Source: TOLSYN sp963849065 (lineage in GTDB: Bacteria > Acidobacteriota > Terriglobia > Terriglobales > Acidobacteriaceae). Taken from it: DNA of 64,000 nucleotides. A model generated the notes under the pieces. That model saw only the letters and a program-made list of their open reading frames with translations, was not told the DNA's origin and made no database searches. The number at the start of each line of letters is the position of its first letter. The first letter of the stretch is position 1. A program made the translations under genes and the position numbers. The stretch spans positions 558,001-622,000 of the forward strand of contig CAWKFM010000002.1 in assembly GCA_963849065.1 (NCBI GenBank). The letters are read 5' to 3'. Of the stretch, positions 41,716 through 51,423 are shown piece after piece.

Positions 41716-42480
41716 CGCTGCTGGTTGTAGTGCGTACGCCGGCGTGCCAGCGTCTCGCGTGCGTCGTTCAACGAAGAGAAATCCACGTTCAGGCACTCGT
41801 CGCGCAGGCGTCCGTTGAAGCTCTCGATGAATCCGTTCTCTACCGGCCGGCCAGGACGGATAAAGCACAACTGCACGCCGTGCTGCATGGCCCAGGCCTC
41901 CAGTACCCGACCCGCGAATTCACTGCCATTGTCCAGGGTGATGCTGCGCGGCACCGCCCCGCGCTCGCGAATGGCTTCGGTCAGCGCCGTGACCACATGG
42001 CTGCCATGCATCGAGCGGTCCGCCATCCACCCAATACACTCTCTGGCGAACTGATCGATAACTGTCAGCATGCGGAACGAACGGCCGTCGGCCAGCTTGT
42101 CGCTGCGAAGTCGGCGGCCCAACTCTGGTTCGGCCCTGTCGCAGGTTATTGCGAAACGCGTTGCCGGCGCCCGATCTTCTTCCGCTCCATGCTGCGCACC
42201 TTCAGGGCCTCTTCGCTCATAGAGCCGATAGACCCGTTTAGCATTCACGGCCCAGCCCTCCCGCCGCAGCAACACCGTGAGCCGGCGATATCCGTAACGA
42301 ACATGAGTGGCGGCCAGTTCCCGCAGTCGAAGCCGAAGCGCTTCCTGCAACGGCCTCCGGCTGCGGTAACGCATCGTGCTCTACGACATGCCCACAATCC
42401 GCGCCGCACGTCGCTCGGAGATCGGGTACGCCCGCTGGGGCCACCTCGCCAGTCGGCGCCGATGACGAGGCCTTACAGCT
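41716..42480 (-). pseudogene. IS3 orfB (integrase-type transposase), disrupted
   Basis: The minus strand reads RHRRRLARWPQRAYPISERR and, after an in-frame TAG at about 42380, MRYRSRRPLQEALRLRLREL, then GYRRLTVLLRREGWAVNAKR. A frame change near 42230 damages the middle. The DDE integrase core (LTVIDQFARECIGWMADRSM, ITLDNGSEFAGRVLEAWAMQ, then RPVENGFIESFNGRLRDECL with the Glu) is otherwise present, and the gene stops at HYNQQRP where IS66 begins. The internal stop, frameshift and truncation all make it inactive. Confidence 0.85.
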
Positions 42481-42739
42481 TTTTTGACACAATCTCCTGC
42501 AGGATCTGCCGATCCAGGGTAATGTCGGCGACGATCTGCTTCAGCCTCCCGTTTTTCTCCCGCAGCTGCCGCAACTCACGCAGTTCCTGCACGCCAAGAC
42601 CGGCGTACTGCCGCTTCCACATGTAGAACGTCGCCTGGCTGATCCCCAGGTTCCGGCAAATGTCGGCCGTCTTGTCGTCGCCTTCCAACTGCTTCAGCGC
42701 GGCAATGATCTGCTCTTCCGTGTGCCCCTTCTTTGGCAT
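42473..42739 (-). CDS. IS3-family OrfA
   Basis: 88 residues from the ATG at 42739: MPKKGHTEEQIIAALKQLEG, then the HTH TADICRNLGISQATFYMWKR, and a leucine-zipper-like tail (LRELRQLREKNGRLKQIV). This is the normal OrfA of the IS2/IS407-like group and would be joined to OrfB by frameshifting. Intact itself, but its partner is dead. Confidence 0.92.
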   Translation of the reverse strand: MPKKGHTEEQIIAALKQLEGDDKTADICRNLGISQATFYMWKRQYAGLGVQELRELRQLREKNGRLKQIVADITLDRQILQEIVSKKL

Positions 42740-42850
42740 CTCGAACCACCTCGTCCTTGAACTCCGAGGACCTCGATTGCCAGCTTAAGCTCTACTTTCC
42801 CCTGGTACAGCTTTCGGGTTGGGTCACTTCAAACGTGAGCGTTCCACGAA

Positions 42851-43258
42851 GTGCATCTTGCCATGGCGAGAGCGCGCGAGCAATCTGGGTGCATGAGAGA
42901 TTGCGGTGGAACACAGCAGCGTTGGCGGGGGCGGATTGAGACACAGCGGTCGAGCGGCTTATCGGTAACCGACTTCTGCCGTCGGGTAGGGATTGGCAAA
43001 GCCGGGTTCATTACTGGAAGTGGCGCGTGGGCACGGGGGCGCGCGAAGGCTTCCTGGAGTTGAAAGTAGCGGTGCCGTCGCAGATCGAAGCTGAGGCGAA
43101 GTTGGGAGCAAAGAGCATTTCGGTGTCTTCATTGGCCGTGCCCGGGAGCTATCCGACGATCGGGGTTCATCTGGCGAATGGGCGGGCTGGTGGTTCCTGC
43201 TGGCTTTGATCAGGATCATCTGGCGCGGCTGATTGTGGCGGTGGAGGCGATGGCGTGA
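42851..43258 (+). pseudogene. tnpA: IS66 TnpA, frameshifted
   Basis: The sequence begins WRGRIETQRSSGLSVTDFCR then RVGIGKAGF, continues in a second frame (GTGAREGFLELKVAVPSQIE, then GSYPTIGVHLANGR) and ends in a third as LVVPAGFDQDHLARLIVAVE then AMA with a TGA that overlaps the tnpB start. Two frame changes, near 43015 and 43190, are needed. The order and ends match the larger TnpA type of IS66 elements. Sequencing error is a possible alternative. Confidence 0.75.
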
Positions 43259-43671
43259 TCGGGCTTCCGAGCCTGCGTGCGCTCGACGCCGCGCAGGCAC
43301 AGCGGATCTGGCTGGCCGCCGAAGCCACGGACATGCGCTGTGGCTTTGATCGTCTGGCCGAGCGGGTGCGAACGGTGATCGGCGAAGATCCACTGGCTGG
43401 CCATCTGTTCCTGTTCCGTTCTCGTCGCGGCGACCGGTTGAAGATCCTGGCGTGGGATCGCGACGGTTTTGTTCTGTGGTACAAGCGGCTGGAGTCGGGA
43501 GTATTCAAGTTGCCCCGTGTGGCCGAGGGACAGCGCTCGGTGGAGCTGCGAGCCAGCGAGTTAGCGATGCTTTTGGACGGCATCGGCATGACCAAGCTGA
43601 AGCGCGTGGCGAGATATGAACGCATCACGAAAAAAGATAAAACGAGGGTCGAAGAAGTGCGGCGTGCATGA
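43255..43671 (+). CDS. tnpB: IS66 accessory protein TnpB
   Basis: 138 residues from a GTG at 43255 that overlaps the tnpA stop. It contains QRIWLAAEATDMRCGFDRLA, GHLFLFRSRRGDRLKILAWD and LAMLLDGIGM, the TnpB (Orf2) core. It has a basic tail of about 20 residues (RITKKDKTRVEEVRRA) longer than usual. Intact reading frame. Confidence 0.92.
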   Translation: MIGLPSLRALDAAQAQRIWLAAEATDMRCGFDRLAERVRTVIGEDPLAGHLFLFRSRRGDRLKILAWDRDGFVLWYKRLESGVFKLPRVAEGQRSVELRASELAMLLDGIGMTKLKRVARYERITKKDKTRVEEVRRA

Positions 43672-43672
43672 T

Positions 43673-45363
43673 ATGTTGTCGTTGTTTCCGGAACTCACAA
43701 TCGCGTGCCGACCGCAAAAACACTGCTCGATCTTCCCTACTGACACTGAAGCGCTGAAGGCGCGGCTGAGCTCGCTGCTGCTGGAACGGGATGAGCAAAA
43801 GAGACGCGCCGATGAGTTTGCGCAGCGAGCTTTGATTCAAGAGAGTCTTCGTCAATCACTCGAACTAAAGGTTGAACAACTACAGCAGGAGTTGGAACTG
43901 CTGAAGAAGCGCTACTACGGCCCGCGGGCGGACCGGCTGCGCAGCATGGCGGAGCTGGGGCAACTGCTGCTGTCGTTCTCCGAGGAGCTTGCGGCGAAGC
44001 CGGTCAACGCCGGCGATGTGGAAGTCAATGCCAATCCAGCGCAGCCAGAGCGCGAGCTTCGCTGGGTTCGCCGTCGCAAGGGACGGCGCAATCTGGCGGC
44101 GTTCGAGAATCTGCCGGTACAGACGATCGTTCACGAACTGAGCGCGGAACAACGAGTCTGCGGCTGCTGTGGAAGTACGCCTGCGCGCGTTGCGATCGCG
44201 AAGGAGTGGGTGCTCAGATCGAAATGGCCGAAAAGCCCGCATCGCCGATTGAGAAAGGCATGGCTGGACCGGGCCTGCTGGCCTACATCGTAACCAGTAA
44301 ATATGCGGATTTCCTCCCGCTCTACCGTTTGGAGAACATCTTCGATCGCAGCGGCTGCGAGATCTCGCGCTCGACGCTGAGCGTCTGGTGCGGCGACGTT
44401 GCCGATCTCATCCTGCCGCTCTACGAGCGCATGGCCGAGCGCGTACGGCCATCGCACGTGATCCTGACCGACGACACGCCAATGCCGATGCAGGAGCCGT
44501 GGCGGGGCAAGACACGGCAGGCGCGCAAGTGGGTGTATCTGGGAGATGAGAGCCGGTCTTACAACGTTTTTCACTTCACCGAGAGCCGCAAGCGGAACGG
44601 GCCGCTCGAGTTTCTGCGGGACTACAAGAAAGTGCTGGTCGCCGATGCCTATGGCGGCTACGACGGCGTCGTGGCCGGTAACGCGATCCGTCGCGGCGGC
44701 TGTCACGCGCACGCTCGACGCAAGTTTGTCGATGCCGAGAAAACGGCGCCGGAGATCGCGCGCGAGGCGGTCGAGTTCTACCGTGCTCTGTACAGGATCG
44801 AGCGGGATGCGGCCGCGCTGGACGCACAGTCGCGCCTGGCCTACTGGCAAGAACACTTGTGGCCGTTGCTGGAGAGCTTGCACGAACGGCTCTGCGTGTT
44901 GCGGAAAACGCTGTTGCCGAAGAACCCGATGGCCGAGGCGGTGAACTATAGCCTGAATCAGTGGAAGGACCTGACGCTTTTTCTGGAGGATGGCGCGGTG
45001 CCGATCGACAACAACGCTTCCGAGCACGAGATGAAGCGCGTAGTTCTAAATCGAAAGAACTCGCTGTTCGTGGGCAATGCCCGCGGGGGACGCACGGCCG
45101 CCATCCTGTCGAGCTTCACCGCGACCTGCCGGCGGCACGGAATTGATCCCCACCAGCTCTACCTTCCCCAACTGCTGGTGAACCTCCCCTCGTGGCCGAT
45201 GAGCGATCTCGATGCCTGGACCGCTGGAAGCTCCGCCACTCCAGCCTGCCACAAATACCCGCTGCAAGGTAAGCTGCGGTTCGCTAATCGCTCACCTTCA
45301 AACACTGTCTTTGACAACGTTTGTAGCAGAAGTGAGCTTCCGCATCTTCTTTTTCACGAATAA
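43673..45363 (+). pseudogene. tnpC: IS66 transposase TnpC with internal deletion
   Basis: The N-terminal frame (from about 43673; an earlier start at 43616 is possible) has the coiled-coil LLLERDEQKRRADEFAQRAL and KKRYYGPRADRLRS, and reaches CGCCGS near 44170. Then about 70-80 bases present in relatives are missing and the frame changes to KYACARCDREGVGAQIEMAE. The DDE core is otherwise good (SHVILTDDTPMPMQ, LVADAYGGYDGVV, VPIDNNASEHEMKRVVLNRK). The frame runs 68 bases beyond the IS end to 45363, so the native C-terminus is also altered. Confidence 0.85.
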
Positions 45364-45665
45364 TGCAGGCTAAATCCACCTCACATTAAGGATGAATACT
45401 TACGGGTATGCGGCAGATGGGTATCCGTCGCTACTTTTTCACCTGCGTTGTAACTTACCGAAGATTTTGGCTTCTTGGCATGGAATTGAGGATGGCGCGG
45501 CGGTAGGTGCGCGCGGCTTTTGCAGAGTGAGACGAAAGCGGAGCTTCACTGGCAAACGCCGCAGTTCTCCGAATGACGGATGTTCGCTGGCTACCCAGTA
45601 GACAGAAGGTATGAGTGTTCGAGCAGATTCGTCGTACGTATAAATTTGCAATACCCCCGCCGATT
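45304..45665. other. Intergenic region between the IS66 copy and the cytochrome operon
   Basis: Apart from the run-on of the tnpC frame, nothing is recognised in about 360 bases. It is the 3' flank of the minus-strand operon, but no strong terminator hairpin was found. Confidence 0.45.
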
Positions 45666-47912
45666 CTATGGCCGCACCACCGCCCATTGGACAAATCTTC
45701 CTCCCTCCACACGCGATAAGGCGAGAGGGGCAACATTGTTGAGAGTATGATCAAAATGAAATTGTGCGCTCACGCCCTGGTAGTCCTTGAACTCATATTC
45801 GCGAAGCGCTTTCATCACCTGCGTGGGATCCGTTCCCACCCTCTTGATGGCCTCTAAGACCATTCTCATTCCATCGTATGCATGACAGGCATACGAGTCA
45901 GGGGCATCATTGAAGGCTCGGCGGTATGCATTTTGAAACTGTCGCCATTTCGGATCGGTTTCTGAGGGGTTCAACCCACTCGTGACGACAACTCCTTCTG
46001 CATCCCGTCCGGCTTTTTCCAACAGTTGCGGACTAGCGAGGCGATCAGATCCAAAGACCTGCTGGCTCATTCCCGAAGCACGCATCGCCTTTAGAACAGC
46101 GGCCGCCACGGTCGGGCTACTCCAGATCACAACACCATCAGCCACATCGTCGCGTATCCGCTTGAGCGAATCAGCCAACTCAATCTCTCCGCGCTTGAGT
46201 CTAAGTAATAGTGATTCTTCATGGCCGAAAAGTCTGGCCGCGTCCACAAAACTTTTTGCTCCATCATTCCCATAAGCGTCATCTACACAGAGCACCACGA
46301 CGCGCCGGAGCTTGAGTTGATTGAATATATAGTTCGCCAATGCATGAGCCTGCTGTTGGTTGTCGGGTAGCGTGTGCAGAATCCAGGGAACACCGGTTTT
46401 TGTGATCGTAGAATCGCTGGTGCCGGTATTTACAACCGGCACCTCCAGTTGCCCAGCGATTCGAAGAAGAATCTGTGACGACACACCGTCGATCGCTCCC
46501 AATACCGCCACAACATGTTCATCGGTTATCATGCGCACTGGCTCCCTGGTTGAGGCTCCCCACGGTCCGGAATCGCTATGAACTTTGAGCGCATATTTTC
46601 TACCTCGATAGCCGCCATCGGCGTTCGCTTCGTTAATTGCCAGCTGCGCGCCATGTAGCATGGCAAAGCCATAAGGAGTTTCCGAACTGTTCTCGAGTGG
46701 GCCGAAGAAACCTATGTTTACAGTCGTGGAGTGTGATTTCTCCGAGTCGTGCGCGATTATGTTGTCTGGATCAGCCCCTGAGATCAACGGCAGGACACCA
46801 CCGGTCTGTTCGTGAACGGCTTTCATCCGCGATGTGTTCCGAGTTCCATGGCTCAGTCCAGAGCCCGTTGCCACCCAGATACCTCCGGAATCAAAAGCCA
46901 AATCGAAGACCTGATTTCCTGCGAATGCGGCGGAAGTATCGATTCTCCTTGGATTGGGTTCCGGGGCGGAGAGGATCGCTTCTCCATGGTCGCCATTTCC
47001 CTTCTTTCGATAGGTAACCCGAGTCCCGCTCTGGAGACTCTGATAGGCAAGGCCATCATTCGTACAGGTCCAGAGATCGTTAGTTTTGAATCGGATCGAG
47101 TTGATAAACTCAGGGGCAGGAGCGCGAAGCAAGGATTGTTGGAGCCGCCCCTTCAGTGCGACGTAGCCGTATCCACAATTCGTTGAGGCCCACAGCGTCT
47201 GTTCGTATCCGTTGAAGGCAAGGCCTGTGATAAATGCGCTGCCTGGACTCTGCACGCTGCCAGCTTTAGCGTCCGTGTGAAAATGCAATCGATCGTAAAC
47301 GCTCCACCGCCCCGTAACTGAATCGTATTCGACCACGCCTCCGCCCCAAGTAGCGAAAAACATTGTTTGCTTGTTCACCGCGATACGAGTCACAATAGAA
47401 TTCCGCATGGGCGTGTTACTTTCATCAAAGAGCGACCATTCTCCAGTATGCGTATTCAGGCGGCTGATTCCCATCGCTGTAGCCGCCCACACATACTCAT
47501 TCTGAACAGCAACGTCGAACACAATGTCGTTGGCCAATCCCGTTGCAAGGCTGGTAAAGTTTTGGAACTGCCCACCCGAATAACGGCTCAATCCACCGAA
47601 GGTCGCGATCCAGAGGTCACCAGTTATGCCGTCCACTGCAATCGAAGTGACGACTGGGTCAGCCAAACCCTCTCTTGGACTGAGTATACGCACGACTCGA
47701 CCGTTTTCGATCAGAGCTAGGCCGTTGCTCGTACCAGCCCACACACGGTCGCCGTCAGCCGCAACTGAAAACACTCTGTCACTGGGCATACCGTTTGCAA
47801 CGGTGAAGTTCTCCCATTGTGTGTAGAGGAATGTCTTCTGGGACGCAACACATGGTCGGAATAACAACAAGGTCACAGCACCCAGCAGCCAATATTTCCA
47901 GCGAATCATCAT
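45666..47912 (-). CDS. Exported fusion: two-component-type propeller plus Leu/Ile/Val-type binding protein
   Basis: 748 residues from the ATG at 47912. A signal peptide (about 1-24) is followed by repeats of the Reg_prop propeller (VWAGTSNGLALIENG, LWIATFGGLSRYSGG, VWAATAMGISRLNT, IWVATGSGLSHGT) to about residue 370. From about 395 to 748 is a complete type I periplasmic binding protein of the LivJ/AmiC kind (VNIGFFGPLENSSETPYGFA, HGAQLAINEANADGGYRGRK, VVVLCVDDAYGNDGAKSFVD, and YACHAYDGMRMVLEAI). Reg_prop propellers normally head hybrid histidine kinases, yet here there is no TM helix, kinase or output domain after the signal peptide. It ends a run of cytochrome-related genes and starts 29 bases after the diheme gene. 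Confidence 0.88.
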   Translation of the reverse strand: MMIRWKYWLLGAVTLLLFRPCVASQKTFLYTQWENFTVANGMPSDRVFSVAADGDRVWAGTSNGLALIENGRVVRILSPREGLADPVVTSIAVDGITGDLWIATFGGLSRYSGGQFQNFTSLATGLANDIVFDVAVQNEYVWAATAMGISRLNTHTGEWSLFDESNTPMRNSIVTRIAVNKQTMFFATWGGGVVEYDSVTGRWSVYDRLHFHTDAKAGSVQSPGSAFITGLAFNGYEQTLWASTNCGYGYVALKGRLQQSLLRAPAPEFINSIRFKTNDLWTCTNDGLAYQSLQSGTRVTYRKKGNGDHGEAILSAPEPNPRRIDTSAAFAGNQVFDLAFDSGGIWVATGSGLSHGTRNTSRMKAVHEQTGGVLPLISGADPDNIIAHDSEKSHSTTVNIGFFGPLENSSETPYGFAMLHGAQLAINEANADGGYRGRKYALKVHSDSGPWGASTREPVRMITDEHVVAVLGAIDGVSSQILLRIAGQLEVPVVNTGTSDSTITKTGVPWILHTLPDNQQQAHALANYIFNQLKLRRVVVLCVDDAYGNDGAKSFVDAARLFGHEESLLLRLKRGEIELADSLKRIRDDVADGVVIWSSPTVAAAVLKAMRASGMSQQVFGSDRLASPQLLEKAGRDAEGVVVTSGLNPSETDPKWRQFQNAYRRAFNDAPDSYACHAYDGMRMVLEAIKRVGTDPTQVMKALREYEFKDYQGVSAQFHFDHTLNNVAPLALSRVEGGRFVQWAVVRP

Positions 47913-47941
47913 CTGTTGGCTCCTGTGTTGGGATCTATTCC

Positions 47942-49831
47942 CTAGAAAGTCTTTAAGTACTCAATCAGATCATTGAGTTGTCCCTTGGTCATATCCGACG
48001 TAATTCCGTGCTTGTCTTGGACGTTGAATTTTGTCCAGATTTCCTCAAGTGACAACGCTTCCCCATTGTGCAGATGTGGAGGATGCTCGTAGACGCGGTC
48101 AAGTTGAGGAATGTCAAACAAGCCTGAAGTGTCGTACCTACTGGCGGTTCCCACATCCTTGCTGATTCTTGCTGTGTAATGAGTCTCCGGAGTATGGCAA
48201 ACATCGCAGCGCCTCTCGAAGAAGAGTTTCCTACCGCGCTCCTGTGCTAGCGTAAGCGATCCATTGCGGGCTAGGTGACGATTTGGTGAAAGGGGAATTG
48301 CCTTCACAAACGTTACCAGGTCTTCCAATTGATCATGGCTAAATCCCTCTGAGCGAAACAGGAATTTTGCGGTACGCGGACCACACTGCGTCTGAAGATC
48401 CGGGTTGTGACCGTTCCACTTGTAGGGAGCTGTTTCGGCGATTCCACGCAAGGTGCGATTCAGTACCCGGTCGCGTCCCAATTGCGGCGTGTCCAGGTTC
48501 CACGCAAGACCATCGACGTGGTTGTCCGGATGGCAGCTGGCACAAGCAAACTGTCCTTGAAAACAGTAGCTGGCCTGGTGGAACAGCCGCTCACCTCGAC
48601 GAGACGGAGTGATGATCCGAGGGCCGCCCAGGTCAATCCGCAAAGCGATTTTCATATTGGGTATATCCACAACTGTGATGCTATCGTCTAAGCGATTGGC
48701 AATGTATGCAACCTTGCCATCTGCCGCAACCACGACTGCAGTTGGATTGGATCCGGTTGGCAGCCGGCAAACAACGAAGTTCCGTGCTGAATCGAGGCGA
48801 TTCGGAAGTTCGGAGACCAGGCTATGCCCAATAAAGTTCTCCAGGCTGGCCGTGTCAATGATGGAGACGATATCGGCTTCGCTTGAGACCACCAAAGCGT
48901 ATCGGCCATCAGGCGTGAACGCTACTCCGTTCGTGCCCGCATAGTAATAGTCAATGTCATCGAGAAGAACCTGAGTCACCTCGTCGGGCTTTCCTTCGTT
49001 CAAAGAGGTGTCGGGTCTAATGACTGCCATTCCGTGCGTGACGATCCATCCCTGTGCCACCTGAATCATGGGATTTAGGTTTTTCGGACGCATTAAGGGC
49101 ACGAGCAGCACGCCGCCCAGTTTGCCAGGAGCTTCCGCGATATGCCGCAGTTCGATAGCGCCAGGAATTAGTATTCGGTCGGTCACCACCTGTTTAGCGG
49201 TATCAATTTCCGTGACCTCAGAGACTGGTGGGCTATCGGGGGACGCGAGATGAGGTAGCAGGTTGGAAACGTATATGCGCCGGCCGTCCTGGGAAAGAGC
49301 TACTTGATGCGGAGAACGCCAGGCCGCCAGGCGCTTAATTTGCACTCCACGCATCAGATCGAGTACCGAGACATCGTCGCCAACGCTATTTGCAACGTAC
49401 AGAAACTTACCGCTCCGGTCAGTAGTCAGTCCCACTGGCCCCCAGCCCGCACGGAGCGTGCGGCGAACTTTGAAGGTTTGTGCGTCGATCTCACTGACCG
49501 TGTCGCTCCATTCATTGGAAACGTACAGCGTTCTTCCATTCGGTGAAACCGCGACGTCCGCCGGTTTGTGCCCTACTCTCACTTTGCGGATCACGTGCCG
49601 GGTACGTACATCAAGCGCCAGCAACGAATCACTGTCCTCGCATACAATGTAAAGTTCCCTGCCGTTCGGCGACAACTTCATCTCCACGGGGGTGAGATAG
49701 CCCGGATACTGGCCCGCCGGAGGGCGTCGCTCGTGCGGCGTAGCGCCGGGTTGAGAGCCTCCTCGGGCACCAACCGGAAGCAGCAATACAAGCAGAAATA
49801 CTTTCTGTACCATCCAGCTTCCTCTCATCAT
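47942..49831 (-). CDS. YVTN-propeller diheme c-type cytochrome (MauG/CCP-like)
   Basis: 629 residues from the ATG at 49831 (a second ATG follows at 49828). A signal peptide (about 1-26) precedes a seven-bladed YVTN propeller (RELYIVCEDSDSLLALDV, RTLYVSNEWSDTVSEID, KFLYVANSVGDDVSVLD, and VAYIANRLDDSITVVD) to about residue 400. The C-terminal part has two CxxCH haem sites, CASCH at about 430 and CDVCH at about 542, within a MauG/cytochrome c peroxidase-like domain. The distal Met or His of the second haem was not assigned. It acts in the periplasm in electron transfer or oxidation of a protein or small substrate. It is between the single-haem TolB-like gene and the propeller/binding-protein fusion, and all run in one direction. 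Confidence 0.88.
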   Translation of the reverse strand: MMRGSWMVQKVFLLVLLLPVGARGGSQPGATPHERRPPAGQYPGYLTPVEMKLSPNGRELYIVCEDSDSLLALDVRTRHVIRKVRVGHKPADVAVSPNGRTLYVSNEWSDTVSEIDAQTFKVRRTLRAGWGPVGLTTDRSGKFLYVANSVGDDVSVLDLMRGVQIKRLAAWRSPHQVALSQDGRRIYVSNLLPHLASPDSPPVSEVTEIDTAKQVVTDRILIPGAIELRHIAEAPGKLGGVLLVPLMRPKNLNPMIQVAQGWIVTHGMAVIRPDTSLNEGKPDEVTQVLLDDIDYYYAGTNGVAFTPDGRYALVVSSEADIVSIIDTASLENFIGHSLVSELPNRLDSARNFVVCRLPTGSNPTAVVVAADGKVAYIANRLDDSITVVDIPNMKIALRIDLGGPRIITPSRRGERLFHQASYCFQGQFACASCHPDNHVDGLAWNLDTPQLGRDRVLNRTLRGIAETAPYKWNGHNPDLQTQCGPRTAKFLFRSEGFSHDQLEDLVTFVKAIPLSPNRHLARNGSLTLAQERGRKLFFERRCDVCHTPETHYTARISKDVGTASRYDTSGLFDIPQLDRVYEHPPHLHNGEALSLEEIWTKFNVQDKHGITSDMTKGQLNDLIEYLKTF

Positions 49832-49913
49832 GCTCTTCTTTCTCAGAGCTTCGAATCGTCCGGCCCAGCGGCACGCCTCGTTAAAAGCACTATCGCATCA
49901 CCCACGAGGCCGT

Positions 49914-51359
49914 TTATGGTCCCGTCACATTTTCTACAATTCCCAATCGCATGGGTGTATCCAAGCGCTTGAGTGTAAGAGGCCAACGATTCTCGGGAAC
50001 GATAGCTCTGTCCGCATGGCATCCCACACAGCCGTGCTCCTCGCCGGGCCGCGCCCAGATCCAGCCTTGCTCTGCCTTAATGATCCGGTTATGTGAATCC
50101 AACAATTCAAAACGAACCGGCTGGTCTGCCGGAACCGCCACGTAGAACGAACCGTCCGCCTCTACCGGTGCGCTGCCCAGAGTCTCCTCATGGTTGTCCG
50201 CGGAATTAAACTTCACAACCCGAACCTGCGTGATAGGAGCCGGAAGTTGACCCTTCGGGGATTCTGCGTTGAGGAAACTATTGAGGGAGATGAAGAAGCC
50301 GGCCTTCTCCTTGGGTTTTACCGTGCTCCAAAACAGCTTGGGCGCTGGATGCGGGGCCAGGGGGACGGCCTGAACGCTTGAGAATCGCGGGTCTCCTAAG
50401 ATCAGCCTCCCCAAGTTTCCGCTTGCGGGGTTGAATTCGTACAGATCGAATCTGCCTGGTAGTTCTCGCGTTCCAGCTATCCAGCGCGCCACTATCATCT
50501 GCTCCGCGCCGAAGCCTCCCGGCGACGCGAACACGTCTGGCAGCGAGTCGAGCATCGAAGCATGGGGTGCGCCGCGTTGGATGATCGCGAGCTTCCCTCC
50601 CGCAACGCTTCCCTGTTCTGGGCCTCTTATGAAAATCACGGAGCCGTCGTCCAATTCTTCTGCGTCCAACGACGCTCCCTCCGCAGAAGGCTCAAAACGA
50701 AAGGACTCGAGCCCAGTACCGTCAGATCTCAGGGTATAAAATGTACGAGAGACCGTCCGCACCGAAAGAAGTGGCCATGATGCCGAAGCAAGGATTCGTC
50801 CATCCCTCAATACAGTCTCCACTCGAAAATTCCCGGGGCCAAAGGTAATTTGATGGGCTTCAGAACCATCAGGCTTCGAAACGAACAGATAGGAGATCAA
50901 TCCTTGATTTGTGCTGAAAACGGTGTAGACGATATCGCCACCAGCGAGATACGCAGCGCGAAGACAATCCTGTACGCATTCTGTGACTTGGCGTTTATTT
51001 GATCCGTCCGCATTCATCTCCCACACTTGCCAACGCGCCGTAGCAACTTTCTGCCCGGAAAATAGAACCCTTGTGCCGTCAAAGGAGACTTCTGGATCAG
51101 AAGCTGCAAAAAAGTCTGGCGTAAGATTTTGAACAGGATCGGATACCTGCTTGGAGCGTAGTCGTACTAGACTGCTACCCTTCGGAAAGCGATGAAGAAA
51201 GTCGTCAGGAAGGATGACGGGGGCCTCGACAAACACAAGATCGGGTTCTTCCGCACCGCCAGACCAGTGGCTACCCACACTTCTCTCTTGCGAAGAGAGC
51301 GAGGCAGAGCTCAGCAAAAGCACTTCGAGAATGATGGCGAGGAAAGCACTGATCTTCAC
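49914..51359 (-). CDS. TolB-type propeller protein with one C-terminal CxxCH haem motif
   Basis: About 481 residues from a GTG at 51359, chosen because it starts a signal peptide directly (MKISAFLAIILEVLLLSSAS) and avoids overlap with the RidA-like gene. An in-frame start at 51473 would overlap it by 50 bases. PD40/TolB blades are seen (DPEVSFDGTRVLFSGQK, WQVWEMNADGSNKRQVTE, YLFVSKPDGSEAHQITFG). The C-terminus has EEHGCVGCHADRAIVPENRW, a single c-haem site at about residue 444. The layout resembles proteins related to the alpha subunit of hydrazine synthase, by memory only. A true hydrazine synthase is not implied, since other subunits are absent. Confidence 0.8.
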   Translation of the reverse strand: MKISAFLAIILEVLLLSSASLSSQERSVGSHWSGGAEEPDLVFVEAPVILPDDFLHRFPKGSSLVRLRSKQVSDPVQNLTPDFFAASDPEVSFDGTRVLFSGQKVATARWQVWEMNADGSNKRQVTECVQDCLRAAYLAGGDIVYTVFSTNQGLISYLFVSKPDGSEAHQITFGPGNFRVETVLRDGRILASASWPLLSVRTVSRTFYTLRSDGTGLESFRFEPSAEGASLDAEELDDGSVIFIRGPEQGSVAGGKLAIIQRGAPHASMLDSLPDVFASPGGFGAEQMIVARWIAGTRELPGRFDLYEFNPASGNLGRLILGDPRFSSVQAVPLAPHPAPKLFWSTVKPKEKAGFFISLNSFLNAESPKGQLPAPITQVRVVKFNSADNHEETLGSAPVEADGSFYVAVPADQPVRFELLDSHNRIIKAEQGWIWARPGEEHGCVGCHADRAIVPENRWPLTLKRLDTPMRLGIVENVTGP

Positions 51360-51423
51360 ATCAACCCGATGATGGCGAATTCGCCATTGGATAGGTCCAC
51401 CAACGTTGTGCGGCGCAAGTTCG

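Larger units (their letters stand above)
41700..42830 (-). mobile_element. IS3-family element truncated by IS66
   Basis: The minus strand carries orfA and a damaged orfB. The right end is probably near 42830 (TGAAGTGACCC on the minus strand). The left end is lost where the IS66 remnant begins, inside orfB. A second IS66 copy abuts the right end at 42835. Confidence 0.8.
42835..45295 (+). mobile_element. IS66-family element, complete ends, damaged genes
   Basis: 2461 bases from GTGAGCG at 42835 to CGCTCAC at 45295. It carries tnpA, tnpB and tnpC in the usual order on the plus strand. The intact ends and duplication show a simple insertion beside the IS3 end, but tnpA and tnpC carry frame changes and a deletion, so it cannot move on its own. 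Confidence 0.88.
42827..45303. repeat. 8-bp target-site duplication CTTCAAAC around the second IS66
   Basis: CTTCAAAC lies at 42827-42834 and 45296-45303, immediately outside the GTGAGCG/CGCTCAC ends. Eight bases is the standard IS66 duplication. Confidence 0.9.

Noticed and set aside
40941..42626. 561-codon plus-strand frame across the IS66/IS3 region
   Set aside because: It runs antisense to tnpB, tnpA and orfB, all recognised on the minus strand.
49914..51359. A true hydrazine synthase or anammox gene set
   Set aside because: Only one protein with a vaguely similar layout is present; no beta/gamma subunits, hydrazine dehydrogenase or multi-haem proteins are seen.
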